A stretch of DNA of 7,570 nucleotides from assembly GCA_020216575.1 (NCBI GenBank), contig JAIUYC010000157.1, forward strand, positions 1-7,570, read 5' to 3'. A model generated the notes under the pieces. The model was not told where the DNA came from and did not search any database. It was given only the letters and a program-made list of their open reading frames with translations. The stretch comes from Coleofasciculus sp. S288 (lineage in GTDB: Bacteria > Cyanobacteriota > Cyanobacteriia > Cyanobacteriales > Coleofasciculaceae). Positions 1 to 5,978 of this stretch are shown piece by piece; position 1 is the stretch's first letter; each line of letters begins with the position of its first letter. Both the position numbers and the translations under genes were made by a program.

Positions 1-2765
1 CGAATCGGATGCTACTTGCCGAGGCAAACCAATGGCCGGAGGATGCGGCTGCCTACTACGCGCAGGGAAATGAGTGCCACATGAACTTCCATTTCCCGTT
101 GATGCCGCGCCTGTTCATGTCCTTGCAGATGGAAGACAGCTTCCCGATTATTGATATTCTCCAGCAAACTCCCCAAATTCCGGATAACTGCCAGTGGGCA
201 TTGTTCTTGCGTAACCACGACGAACTGACACTGGAAATGGTTACGGACGAAGACCGAGACTACATGTATCGGGTCTATGCGCAAGACCCTGTAATGAGAC
301 TTAACTTAGGCATCCGTCGCCGTTTGTCGCCGTTGATGGAGAATAATCGGCGTCGGATTGAGTTAATGAACGGTTTGCTGCTGTCTCTCCCCGGTACGCC
401 GGTGTTGTACTACGGGGATGAGATTGGCATGGGGGACAATGTGTACTTGGGCGATCGCAACGGCGTCCGTACCCCGATGCAGTGGAGTGGCGATCGCAAT
501 GCAGGCTTTAGTCGCACCAATCCGCAGAGGCTGTATGCTCCACCCATTGTTGACCCAGAGTATCACTACGAAGCCGTCAACGTCGAAGCTCAACGGGCAA
601 ATACCCAGTCGCTCTGGTGGTGGATGAAACGGCTAATTGCCACCCGTCAGCGTTTCCGGGCATTCGGGCGGGGGACATTTGAGTTTCTCGTGCCGGAAAA
701 CCGCAAAGTCTTAGCGTTCACGCGCACCTATAAGGACGAACATATCCTAGTCGTAGCGAACTTATCACGCTTCGTCCAGACGGTAAAGTTAGACCTATCC
801 CACTTCCACGGCATGGTACCGATTGAGATTTTCGGTCGCACTAAGTTTCCACCGATTATCGATTCCTCGTACTTCCTCAGCCTCGGTCCCCACGCCTTCT
901 ACTGGTTTACCCTCCAGGTACAAGAGGAGGCGTTCCCCCACTCTAGACCTCAAGACCAACTGCCGACACTATTTATCAATGGCAATTGGCAGAACATTTT
1001 TGCCCACGACTCAAGAGGAATGTTGGCGTCTGTTCTACCGGATTACCTGCAAACTCGTCGCTGGTTCGGCGGTAAAGCTCGGACGATTCAAAGTGCGCAA
1101 ATTACAGAGGTGATTCCGGTACCGTACCGAGATAGTGAGGCTTATATTGTTTTGCTCCATCTAGACTACACGGAAGGATTACCGGAAACCTACGTCCTGC
1201 CTGTAGCCTACGTTCGGATTGACGGCTCTCCTTGGGAGCAAGAGAGTAGCGATTCCCTTCGGGATAGCTTCGCTTCACGCACTGAAGCCCATTACGAACA
1301 AGCGATCGCTCAACTCAAAGTTCAGGGAACCGATGAAGTTGGGCTGTTGGTAGACGCTCTAGCTGACAAAGACTTTTTGGCGTTCCCCCTAGAAGCAATT
1401 GCCTCTGCACGCCGCTACAAGGGCGTCACCGGTGAATTGCTGGCAACGACAACCGATGTTATTAAAGAATTTTCCATCGAATCCTTAGAACTCGAACCTC
1501 GCCTGCTCAAGGGAGAACAGAGCAATACATCAGTCGTTTACGGTGAACAACTCATCCTCAAACTCTACCGGAAGATTGAGGAAGGCATTAACCCTGACTT
1601 AGAAATTGGGCGCTTCCTGACCCAAAAAATGAGAGCAGTAGGAGGAGAGGACACGGAGACACGGAGACACGGAGACACGGAGACATCTGGAGCAACACTC
1701 GCCGCGTCACCGCGTCACCCCCTCTCCGCGTCTTCCCCTGCCTCCTCTGCTCATAACTTTGCCCCCGTTGTCGGAGCGTTGGAGTACCGTAACCAAGGAA
1801 ACCAACCCATCACGCTGGGAATATTGCATGAGTTTGTCCCAGACACTAGTGATGCTTGGTCTTATACGCTGGATAGCTTGCGTAACTATTTCGAGCAAGT
1901 GTTGGTCAAACAGGTTGATATCAACGAAGTCAGCCTGCCATCCGACTCGCTGGTTGCTAACCTATCTGTCGAAATTCCCGATTTGGCTCACGAAATCTTC
2001 GGAGCTTATCTTGCCTCTGCCGACCTTTTAGGTCAGCGCACGGCTGAACTGCATCTGGCTTTGACCTCTGATTTAGAGAACCCCGATTTTGCTCCAGAAA
2101 ACTTCAACTCGTTTTATCAGCGATCGATTTATCAGTACATGAGAAATCTGGCGGGACGGGTTTTGCTGTTGCTCAAACACCGGGTTCTACAACTGCCACC
2201 GGACACTCGACAATTAGCGCAGGATCTCCTCAATCGCCAAGATCAATTGATGGGACGCTTCGGGTCAATCTTGAACCTGAAAATTACAGGTCAACGCACC
2301 CGCACTCATGGGGACTACCATCTGGGGCAAGTTCTCTACACGGGCAAAGACTTCATCATCATTGATTTTGAGGGAGAACCCGCTCGTCCTTTGAGCGAAC
2401 GGCGGATGAAACGGAGTCCTCTGCGAGATGTGGCTGGGATGCTGCAATCATTCAACTATGCGGTTAGTCTGGCACTCCGCAAAGAAGTCGAAAACGGAAT
2501 GATTCGCCCTGAAAGTCTCCCAGTCATGGAGCAATGGGCGCACTTTTGGTACGGCTGGACTGCAACGACGTTCCTCGATAGCTATCTGCAAACCGCTGGT
2601 GAAGGAGCATTCTTACCCAAGACACCGCAAGAACTGCAAGTCCTGCTGAATTCCTATCTATTGGAAAAAGCCGTTTACGAGTTGGGTTACGAACTCAACA
2701 ATCGCCCAGATTGGGCAGAAATTCCACTCCAACGGATTCTACAGTTGCTGGAATTTTCCGATTAA
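1..2765 (+). CDS. treS: Fused trehalose synthase-maltokinase (TreS-Mak), 5' partial
   Basis: Bifunctional cytosolic enzyme. The N-terminal GH13 part interconverts trehalose and maltose; the C-terminal part phosphorylates maltose with ATP to maltose-1-phosphate, the GlgE donor. The frame is open to the left edge, so the true start is upstream; the ATG at 9 is an internal Met (residues numbered from it). Seen: the GH13 acid/base motif LLAEANQW (E5), the third carboxylate in RNHDELT (D71), and YYGDEIGMGDN. The GH13 nucleophile lies off-window. The maltokinase begins near residue 340 (PDYLQTRRWFGGK), with a likely ATP-site lysine K518 (LILKLYR), the kinase loop HGDYHLGQ (767-774, probable base D769) and the metal motif DFEGEP (786-791). 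Roughly 200-250 residues appear missing at the N terminus. Residues 541-582 are a repeat-derived insertion absent from the expected family pattern; residues near 414-424 may be another. glgB follows on the same strand. Identity is very sure; activity of the kinase half is inferred. Confidence 0.5.
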   Translation, partial: NRMLLAEANQWPEDAAAYYAQGNECHMNFHFPLMPRLFMSLQMEDSFPIIDILQQTPQIPDNCQWALFLRNHDELTLEMVTDEDRDYMYRVYAQDPVMRLNLGIRRRLSPLMENNRRRIELMNGLLLSLPGTPVLYYGDEIGMGDNVYLGDRNGVRTPMQWSGDRNAGFSRTNPQRLYAPPIVDPEYHYEAVNVEAQRANTQSLWWWMKRLIATRQRFRAFGRGTFEFLVPENRKVLAFTRTYKDEHILVVANLSRFVQTVKLDLSHFHGMVPIEIFGRTKFPPIIDSSYFLSLGPHAFYWFTLQVQEEAFPHSRPQDQLPTLFINGNWQNIFAHDSRGMLASVLPDYLQTRRWFGGKARTIQSAQITEVIPVPYRDSEAYIVLLHLDYTEGLPETYVLPVAYVRIDGSPWEQESSDSLRDSFASRTEAHYEQAIAQLKVQGTDEVGLLVDALADKDFLAFPLEAIASARRYKGVTGELLATTTDVIKEFSIESLELEPRLLKGEQSNTSVVYGEQLILKLYRKIEEGINPDLEIGRFLTQKMRAVGGEDTETRRHGDTETSGATLAASPRHPLSASSPASSAHNFAPVVGALEYRNQGNQPITLGILHEFVPDTSDAWSYTLDSLRNYFEQVLVKQVDINEVSLPSDSLVANLSVEIPDLAHEIFGAYLASADLLGQRTAELHLALTSDLENPDFAPENFNSFYQRSIYQYMRNLAGRVLLLLKHRVLQLPPDTRQLAQDLLNRQDQLMGRFGSILNLKITGQRTRTHGDYHLGQVLYTGKDFIIIDFEGEPARPLSERRMKRSPLRDVAGMLQSFNYAVSLALRKEVENGMIRPESLPVMEQWAHFWYGWTATTFLDSYLQTAGEGAFLPKTPQELQVLLNSYLLEKAVYELGYELNNRPDWAEIPLQRILQLLEFSD
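1248..1288. repeat. Small palindromic repeat inside the maltokinase coding sequence
   Basis: AGCGATTCCC (1248-1257) pairs imperfectly with GGGATAGCT (1261-1269) around a TTC loop. GCTTCA (1272-1277) then pairs with TGAAGC (1283-1288). The overall look (GCGATCCC...GGGATAGC, CTTCGCTTCACGC) resembles short palindromes dispersed in cyanobacterial genomes, recalled from general knowledge and not searched. It is translated as SDSLRDSFASR in the N-terminal cap region of the maltokinase domain. Confidence 0.5.
1629..1754. repeat. In-frame 126-bp inverted-repeat element with 8-bp tandem core
   Basis: The ends match as an imperfect inverted repeat: ATGAGAGCAGTAGGAGG at the left against the complement of CCTCCTCTGCTCAT at the right. 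Inside the left arm are four exact tandem copies of GACACGGA (1650-1681) plus a partial one. The right arm is C/T-rich and roughly complementary (GCGTCACCGCGTCACC, CTCTCCGCGTC). The block spans exactly 42 codons (treS residues 541-582) and reads as DTETRRHG repeats followed by a Ser/Ala/Pro-rich stretch. Such arrays are typical of cyanobacterial intergenic DNA. The exact borders are inferred from the inverted repeat. Confidence 0.5.
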
Positions 2766-2770
2766 GTCTT

Positions 2771-2866
2771 AGCCCCCTTTTTAAGGGGGGTTGGGGGGAT
2801 TGCGCTTCATGCACACTGCGCGAACGAAACGATAAGGCAACAAAGGCAGATCTCCCCTAGCCCCCC
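2771..2866. repeat. C/G-block palindromic (REP/MITE-like) element between treS and glgB
   Basis: CCCCCTT (2773-2779) and AAGGGGG (2783-2789) form a 7-bp hairpin with a TTT loop, followed by GGTTGGGGGGAT (to 2800). About 50 bp later ATCTCCCCTAGCCCCCC (2850-2866) is complementary to that G-rich block, so the whole can fold as a larger stem. The modules match those at 5021-5101 but in swapped order. It fills most of the 134-bp treS-glgB gap. There is no T-tract after the hairpin, so a classical terminator is not supported, though the stem could affect readthrough or mRNA ends. Confidence 0.5.
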
Positions 2867-2899
2867 GGAACAAGTCATTGCACAAAGATAAGATAAATC

Positions 2900-4885
2900 A
2901 TGGTTACTACTCAATCAGGAATCAACTCCGAGGTGACGTTGTTCACCGATGATGACCTCTACCTATTCAACGAAGGGTCTCACTTTAATTTGTATGAGAA
3001 GCTAGGGTCTCATCAACTCACTCATAACGGTGTTGAGGGAACTTACTTTGCCGTCTGGGCACCTAACGCCACCTACGTTACCGTCAAAGGTGATTTCAAT
3101 GGCTGGAATCAGGATAGCCACCCACTGAGGGCAAGAGGCAACACTGGAATTTGGGAAGGCTTTATTCCTGGGATTACCAAAGGCAATATCTACAAATATC
3201 GCCTCGTTTCCCGCAGTGGGTATGAAGTGGAGAAAGCCGACCCCGTCGCACTGGCTTATGAAGTGCCGCCCAAAACGGCTGCTGTGGTTTGGGATGGCGA
3301 GTACACCTGGAATGACCGGGAATGGATGGAGAAGCGTCACAAGCATAACGCCTTGAATGCTCCTATTTCCATCTATGAAGTCCACCTCGGTTCCTGGATG
3401 CGAGTCCCTGAAGAAGGAAATCGTTCTCTTTCCTATCGAGAACTTGCTACCAAGCTGAGGGAGTATGTGCAGGAGACGGGGTTTACCCATGTTGAATTCC
3501 TGCCGATTACTGAGCATCCCTTCTTCGGTTCTTGGGGCTACCAAGCCACAGGTTTCTTCGCTCCCACTAGCCGTTACGGGACACCTCAAGATTTCATGTA
3601 TCTGGTGGATTACCTGCACCAACATGACATTGGCGTAATTTTGGATTGGGTGCCATCCCACTTTCCTACTGATCAGCATGGACTCTCGTACTTTGACGGG
3701 ACGCACCTTTACGAACATTCTGATCCGCGTCAGGGGTATCATCCCGATTGGAATAGTTCTATCTTTAACTACGGACGCAACGAAGTCAGCAGTTTTCTAA
3801 TCAGCAGTGCCTTCTTTTGGTTAGATAAGTGTCATATTGACGGGTTGCGAGTGGATGCGGTAGCTTCGATGCTGTATCTAGACTACTCTCGTAAAGCTGG
3901 CGAATGGATACCCAATCGCTTTGGCAGTAATGAGAATTTGGAAGCGATCGCGTTTCTCCGCCGTTTTAATGAGGCAGTATACAGTCGCTTCCCGGATGTG
4001 GTGACGATTGCTGAGGAGTCCACCTCTTGGGCAATGGTGTCTCGCCCCACCTTTTTAGGCGGCTTGGGCTTCGGCATGAAGTGGGACATGGGCTGGATGC
4101 ATGACACCCTTAGCTATATGAGCCATGAACCCATCCACCGAAAATTTCATCACAACCAATTGACTTTTCGGATGCTTTATGCATTTAATGAGAACTTTGT
4201 TTTGCCGCTTTCTCATGATGAAGTGGTGCATGGCAAGGGTTCATTGATTGATAAAATGCCGGGAGACCACTGGCAGAAGTTTGCCAATTTGCGATCGCTC
4301 TTTGGCTACATGTATGCCCAATCTGCGAAGAAACTCCTGTTTATGGGCGGTGAGTTCGGTCAGTGGCAGGAGTGGAAGCACGACTCGAGCCTGGACTGGC
4401 ATCTGTTGGAGTATCCCATGCATGCAGGTCTAAAGCAATGGGTGGCAGACCTAAACCGGACATACCGACAAGAATCAGCACTTCACGAACTCGACTGCGA
4501 CCCTGCTGGGTTTGAGTGGATTGACTGTAACGATTCACAAAACAGCACAATTAGCTTAATTCGGAAAGGCAGTGTTCAGGTGTCAGGAGTCAAGGGCGAG
4601 ATATCACCAAGTCGCGTGGAACCTGAAGCCTGGAATCCAAATCCTGTAGGGACAGTGCTGGTAGTTTGCAACTTTACTCCCGTACCGCGCTTCAACTACC
4701 GAGTTGGCGTTCCGGCTGGTGGGTTCTGGCAAGAATTGCTCAACAGTGATGCTCAAGAATACGGAGGTAGCAGTTTGGGTAACTTGGGTGGAGTACACGC
4801 TGAGGAAATTCCCTATCATGGGCGACCTTATTCGCTAAATATCACCCTACCCCCTCTGGCAGTTGTCTTCTTTAAATGCTGCTAA
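2900..4885 (+). CDS. glgB: 1,4-alpha-glucan (glycogen) branching enzyme, GH13_9
   Basis: Cuts an alpha-1,4-glucan chain and reattaches it by an alpha-1,6 bond, forming glycogen branches in the cytosol. 661 aa. Domains: a CBM48 near residues 45-105 ([19 protein letters not shown]), a GH13 barrel at about 155-500, and a C-terminal beta domain. Catalytic motifs are intact: DWVPSHF (249-255), GLRVDAV with nucleophile D319, AEEST with acid E372, and [11 protein letters not shown] with D440. It is shorter than the roughly 730-770 aa of long GlgB forms because it has no extra N-terminal N1 module; it looks like one of the short branching-enzyme paralogues some cyanobacteria carry. ATG 2900 is chosen because the protein then begins with a plausible short leader before [14 protein letters not shown]; no strong Shine-Dalgarno precedes it. 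Residues about 557-584 look like an extra loop in the C-terminal domain. It lies 134 bp after treS on the same strand, so co-transcription is possible but not shown. Confidence 0.5.
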   Translation: MVTTQSGINSEVTLFTDDDLYLFNEGSHFNLYEKLGSHQLTHNGVEGTYFAVWAPNATYVTVKGDFNGWNQDSHPLRARGNTGIWEGFIPGITKGNIYKYRLVSRSGYEVEKADPVALAYEVPPKTAAVVWDGEYTWNDREWMEKRHKHNALNAPISIYEVHLGSWMRVPEEGNRSLSYRELATKLREYVQETGFTHVEFLPITEHPFFGSWGYQATGFFAPTSRYGTPQDFMYLVDYLHQHDIGVILDWVPSHFPTDQHGLSYFDGTHLYEHSDPRQGYHPDWNSSIFNYGRNEVSSFLISSAFFWLDKCHIDGLRVDAVASMLYLDYSRKAGEWIPNRFGSNENLEAIAFLRRFNEAVYSRFPDVVTIAEESTSWAMVSRPTFLGGLGFGMKWDMGWMHDTLSYMSHEPIHRKFHHNQLTFRMLYAFNENFVLPLSHDEVVHGKGSLIDKMPGDHWQKFANLRSLFGYMYAQSAKKLLFMGGEFGQWQEWKHDSSLDWHLLEYPMHAGLKQWVADLNRTYRQESALHELDCDPAGFEWIDCNDSQNSTISLIRKGSVQVSGVKGEISPSRVEPEAWNPNPVGTVLVVCNFTPVPRFNYRVGVPAGGFWQELLNSDAQEYGGSSLGNLGGVHAEEIPYHGRPYSLNITLPPLAVVFFKCC

Positions 4886-4930
4886 AGGGTAGTTGTAAGA
4901 CCACAGGACTTACGCACAGATCCCACATCT

Positions 4931-4960
4931 GGTAAGGACACGATATATCGTGTCCTTACC
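4931..4960. repeat. Perfect 30-bp palindrome
   Basis: GGTAAGGACACGATA is followed directly by its exact reverse complement TATCGTGTCCTTACC, with no spacer and no mismatch. It starts 45 bp after the glgB stop. As RNA it would form a strong hairpin, but no T-run follows (ATTGGTGATT), so it is not a standard intrinsic terminator. Similar GGGACACG...CGTGTCCC palindromes are familiar as dispersed cyanobacterial repeats; that is recall, not a search. A dyad protein-binding site or an mRNA 3'-end stabiliser for glgB are alternatives. Confidence 0.5.
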
Positions 4961-4988
4961 ATTGGTGATTTAGAGACAAATTTGTGTA

Positions 4989-5135
4989 ATACCATTTGAT
5001 TAATGTTTGCCACAAATCTCGATCCCCCCTAGCCCCCCTTGAAAAGGGGGGAACATAATTCGGTTCAAAGTCCCCCTTTTTAAGGGGGATTTAGGGGGAT
5101 CTCCAATGTGTTGCATTCTTTTTTGAAACTGGTAT
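4989..5135. repeat. Nested inverted repeat flanking a twin-hairpin core
   Basis: ATACCATTTGATTAATG (from 4989) and the complement of GAAACTGGTAT (ending 5135) begin arms of nearly 40 bp that match at roughly 60 percent by eye: ATACCA, TTT, TGC, ACA, AT and GATC line up. Between them sits the C/G-block core at 5021-5101. This may be the actual mobile unit, with the outer CAGGACTTA ends belonging to a second element around it. Confidence 0.5.
5021..5101. repeat. Twin-hairpin C/G-block palindromic element
   Basis: The outer arms GATCCCCCCTA (5021-5031) and TTAGGGGGATC (5091-5101) are complementary. Inside are two hairpins: CCCCCCTT/AAGGGGGG (5033-5040 with 5044-5051, loop GAA) and CCCCCTT/AAGGGGG (5072-5078 with 5082-5088, loop TTT). 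The DNA could extrude a cruciform, and either RNA strand a clover-like structure. It is of the same kind as the element at 2771-2866. Confidence 0.5.
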
Positions 5136-5214
5136 AAGTCCTGACCATTTCGGTTTAGGGAGGCTACAGGGAGTTAATGAGTGACTGGCTTGTTGATTCC
5201 TCCATTACCAAGTT

Positions 5215-5451
5215 TTAAATTTCATTCTTGATTTCTTGAAGCCTATCTTCAAGTTCATCACGTTTAGCTTTAAGCTGAGCCTGTTCAGCTTGGAGTTTTT
5301 TTTCGGTCTGATGAATTTTAGTATGTTCAACTTGAATCATTTCTTGTTGAGCTTTGAGTTCCTCTTCTTTAGCTTCAACTTCATCAATTTCAGCTTTGAG
5401 CTTAGCTGCAAGTTTGGTAACAGAGTTTGACAATTCATTATCTTGATTCAT
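5215..5451 (-). CDS. Small coiled-coil protein of unknown function
   Basis: 78 aa. Nearly the whole chain from about residue 13 on is one long charged helix with heptad-like Leu/Ile/Val spacing (KLAAKLKAEIDEVEAKEEEL, then the QL, EL, LQEI region), rich in Glu, Lys and Gln. There is no signal peptide, membrane segment, cysteine or catalytic motif. ATG 5451 is supported by a well-placed AAAGGA (5460-5465) eight bases upstream. I do not recognise a named family; oligomerisation or a scaffold role is only inferred from the coiled coil. It is divergent from the gene starting at 5596, with a 144-bp AT-rich gap that must hold both promoters, and convergent with glgB across the repeat region. Low-complexity composition will make homology hits unspecific. 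It is likely a real gene because of its ribosome site and clean coding pattern. Confidence 0.5.
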   Translation of the reverse strand: MNQDNELSNSVTKLAAKLKAEIDEVEAKEEELKAQQEMIQVEHTKIHQTEKKLQAEQAQLKAKRDELEDRLQEIKNEI

Positions 5452-5595
5452 AACTTAGTTCCTTTATGACAGGTATTAAAAGAGTTATATTTAGCGTAGA
5501 TAAATAGCGAGTTAATTTCTGTAAAATAGGTGGCATTTAAGCCTAGTTTTATCCTTGAATAAAGTCATTGTTAATTGACAAAGATTAGGGAAGTA
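5452..5595. promoter_or_regulatory. Divergent AT-rich intergenic region
   Basis: The 144 bp between two outward-facing small genes must contain the promoters of both. It is clearly AT-richer than the surrounding metabolic genes. Hexamers such as TAAAAT (5522-5527, + strand) resemble a -10 box, but I could not pair it with a convincing -35, so no specific promoter is claimed. Only the ribosome sites at 5460-5465 (- strand) and 5587-5590 (+ strand) are well placed. Confidence 0.5.
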
Positions 5596-5862
5596 ATGAA
5601 CTCTCTTGAAACCCACTCTTACAAACATTGGAAAATTGAAATTTACCAAAAACAACCGGGTAGTTTCGGTTATCACTGCTACGGGGCAAATGGTGAAGAA
5701 GAGCAAAACGAGGGCTACGACAAAACGCAAGATGCAGTAGAAGCAGCTCAAAACTATATAGACGAGCAGACTAAGGTAAATAGCACGATCTGTCCAGCAA
5801 AAGAAGTTGGAAGTCCAACCGAAGATGAGATCAGTCCAGTTCAAGATCTAAATGATTTATGA
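5596..5862 (+). CDS. Small hypothetical protein with acidic C-terminal tail
   Basis: 88 aa from ATG 5596, which has AGGG (5587-5590) five bases upstream. An in-frame TTG at 5575 would add seven residues, but it has no better ribosome site. The N-terminal half (HWKIEIYQKQPGSFGYHCYG) looks like two beta strands with a glycine turn. A helix follows (TQDAVEAAQNYIDEQ), giving a small beta-beta-alpha unit like many short cyanobacterial proteins of unknown role. From about residue 60 the chain becomes acidic and Pro/Ser-rich (GSPTEDEISPVQDLNDL) and is probably disordered. There are two cysteines, no membrane segment and no recognised catalytic motif. A 110-codon open frame exists on the opposite strand at 5512-5844, but it is Phe/Cys/Leu-rich and less plausible. 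Function unknown. Confidence 0.5.
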   Translation: MNSLETHSYKHWKIEIYQKQPGSFGYHCYGANGEEEQNEGYDKTQDAVEAAQNYIDEQTKVNSTICPAKEVGSPTEDEISPVQDLNDL

Positions 5863-5915
5863 GATGCTACTTATTTTTCATCCCTCTAAGTACTGAATTG
5901 ATGCTCAGATGACTA

Positions 5916-5957
5916 TCTCTTTTTTAAGAGAGCAGGGGAGGTAGGGGAGATGGGGAG
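5916..5957. repeat. Small hairpin and G-rich short-repeat tract
   Basis: TCTCTT (5916-5921) pairs with AAGAGA (5926-5931) around a TTTT loop. It runs straight into GAGCAGGGGAGGTAGGGGAG and ATGGGGAG, a degenerate GGGGAG tract of the kind seen between cyanobacterial genes. The 9-mer GAGCAGGGG (5930-5938) recurs inverted at 6693-6701, on the other side of the Uma2 gene. Confidence 0.5.
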
Positions 5958-5978
5958 AAATCACAATTTTACTCCCCA
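5951..5978 (-). other. Short hairpin over the Uma2 stop codon
   Basis: TGGGGAG (5951-5957) and CTCCCCA (5972-5978) form a 7-bp stem with a 14-nt loop that includes the stop codon (5969-5971). Read on the - strand it could act at the mRNA end, but no U-tract follows, so I do not call it a terminator. Confidence 0.5.

Larger units (their letters stand above)
4904..5143. mobile_element. Candidate 240-bp MITE-like element with short terminal inverted repeats
   Basis: CAGGACTTA (4904-4912) is the exact inverse of TAAGTCCTG (5135-5143). ACCA directly precedes the left end (4900-4903) and directly follows the right end (5144-5147), as a 4-bp target-site duplication would. There is no coding capacity inside. 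The interior holds a perfect palindrome and a twin-hairpin element, so it may be one element or a nest of two or three. The short terminal repeats and the 4-bp duplication could arise by chance, hence moderate confidence. Confidence 0.5.
4886..5214. other. Gene-free repeat-rich intergenic region downstream of glgB
   Basis: This 329-bp space holds the 30-bp palindrome, the twin-hairpin element and the candidate MITE described separately. Only 5144-5214 lies outside them; it contains a 13-codon open frame (5177-5218) that looks like chance. The flanking genes glgB (+) and the coiled-coil gene (-) converge here. I see no T-tailed terminator, tRNA or promoter that I can support. Confidence 0.5.

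Noticed and set aside
1650..1685. Tandem repeats as a CRISPR array
   Set aside because: The units are 8 bp and directly adjacent with no spacers; this is a simple tandem repeat inside coding sequence.
1629..1754. Frameshift or pseudogene in treS
   Set aside because: The frame is maintained through the insert, and the downstream kinase motifs HGDYHLGQ and DFEGEP are intact in the same frame.
2773..2789. Rho-independent terminator after treS
   Set aside because: The hairpin is strong, but it is followed by GGTTGGGGGGAT rather than a T-run and belongs to a dispersed palindromic element.
3002..3742. 246-codon open frame on the - strand inside glgB
   Set aside because: It lies fully antisense to conserved CBM48/GH13 coding sequence, and its translation shows no family pattern; it is a shadow of glgB.
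5177..5218. 13-codon frame MSDWLVDSSITKF with a purine-rich run just upstream
   Set aside because: Too short, the AGGGAG is only 3 bases from the ATG, and it overlaps the end of the opposing coiled-coil gene; probably chance or a gene remnant.
5575..5595. TTG at 5575 as the start of the small acidic-tailed gene
   Set aside because: The ATG at 5596 has AGGG at a suitable distance; the seven extra residues have no support.
5512..5844. 110-codon open frame on the - strand opposite the small acidic-tailed gene
   Set aside because: Its composition (Phe/Cys/Leu/Val-rich, membrane-like but irregular) and lack of a ribosome site favour the + strand frame, which has a good ribosome site and a coherent beta-beta-alpha pattern. 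Not fully excluded.
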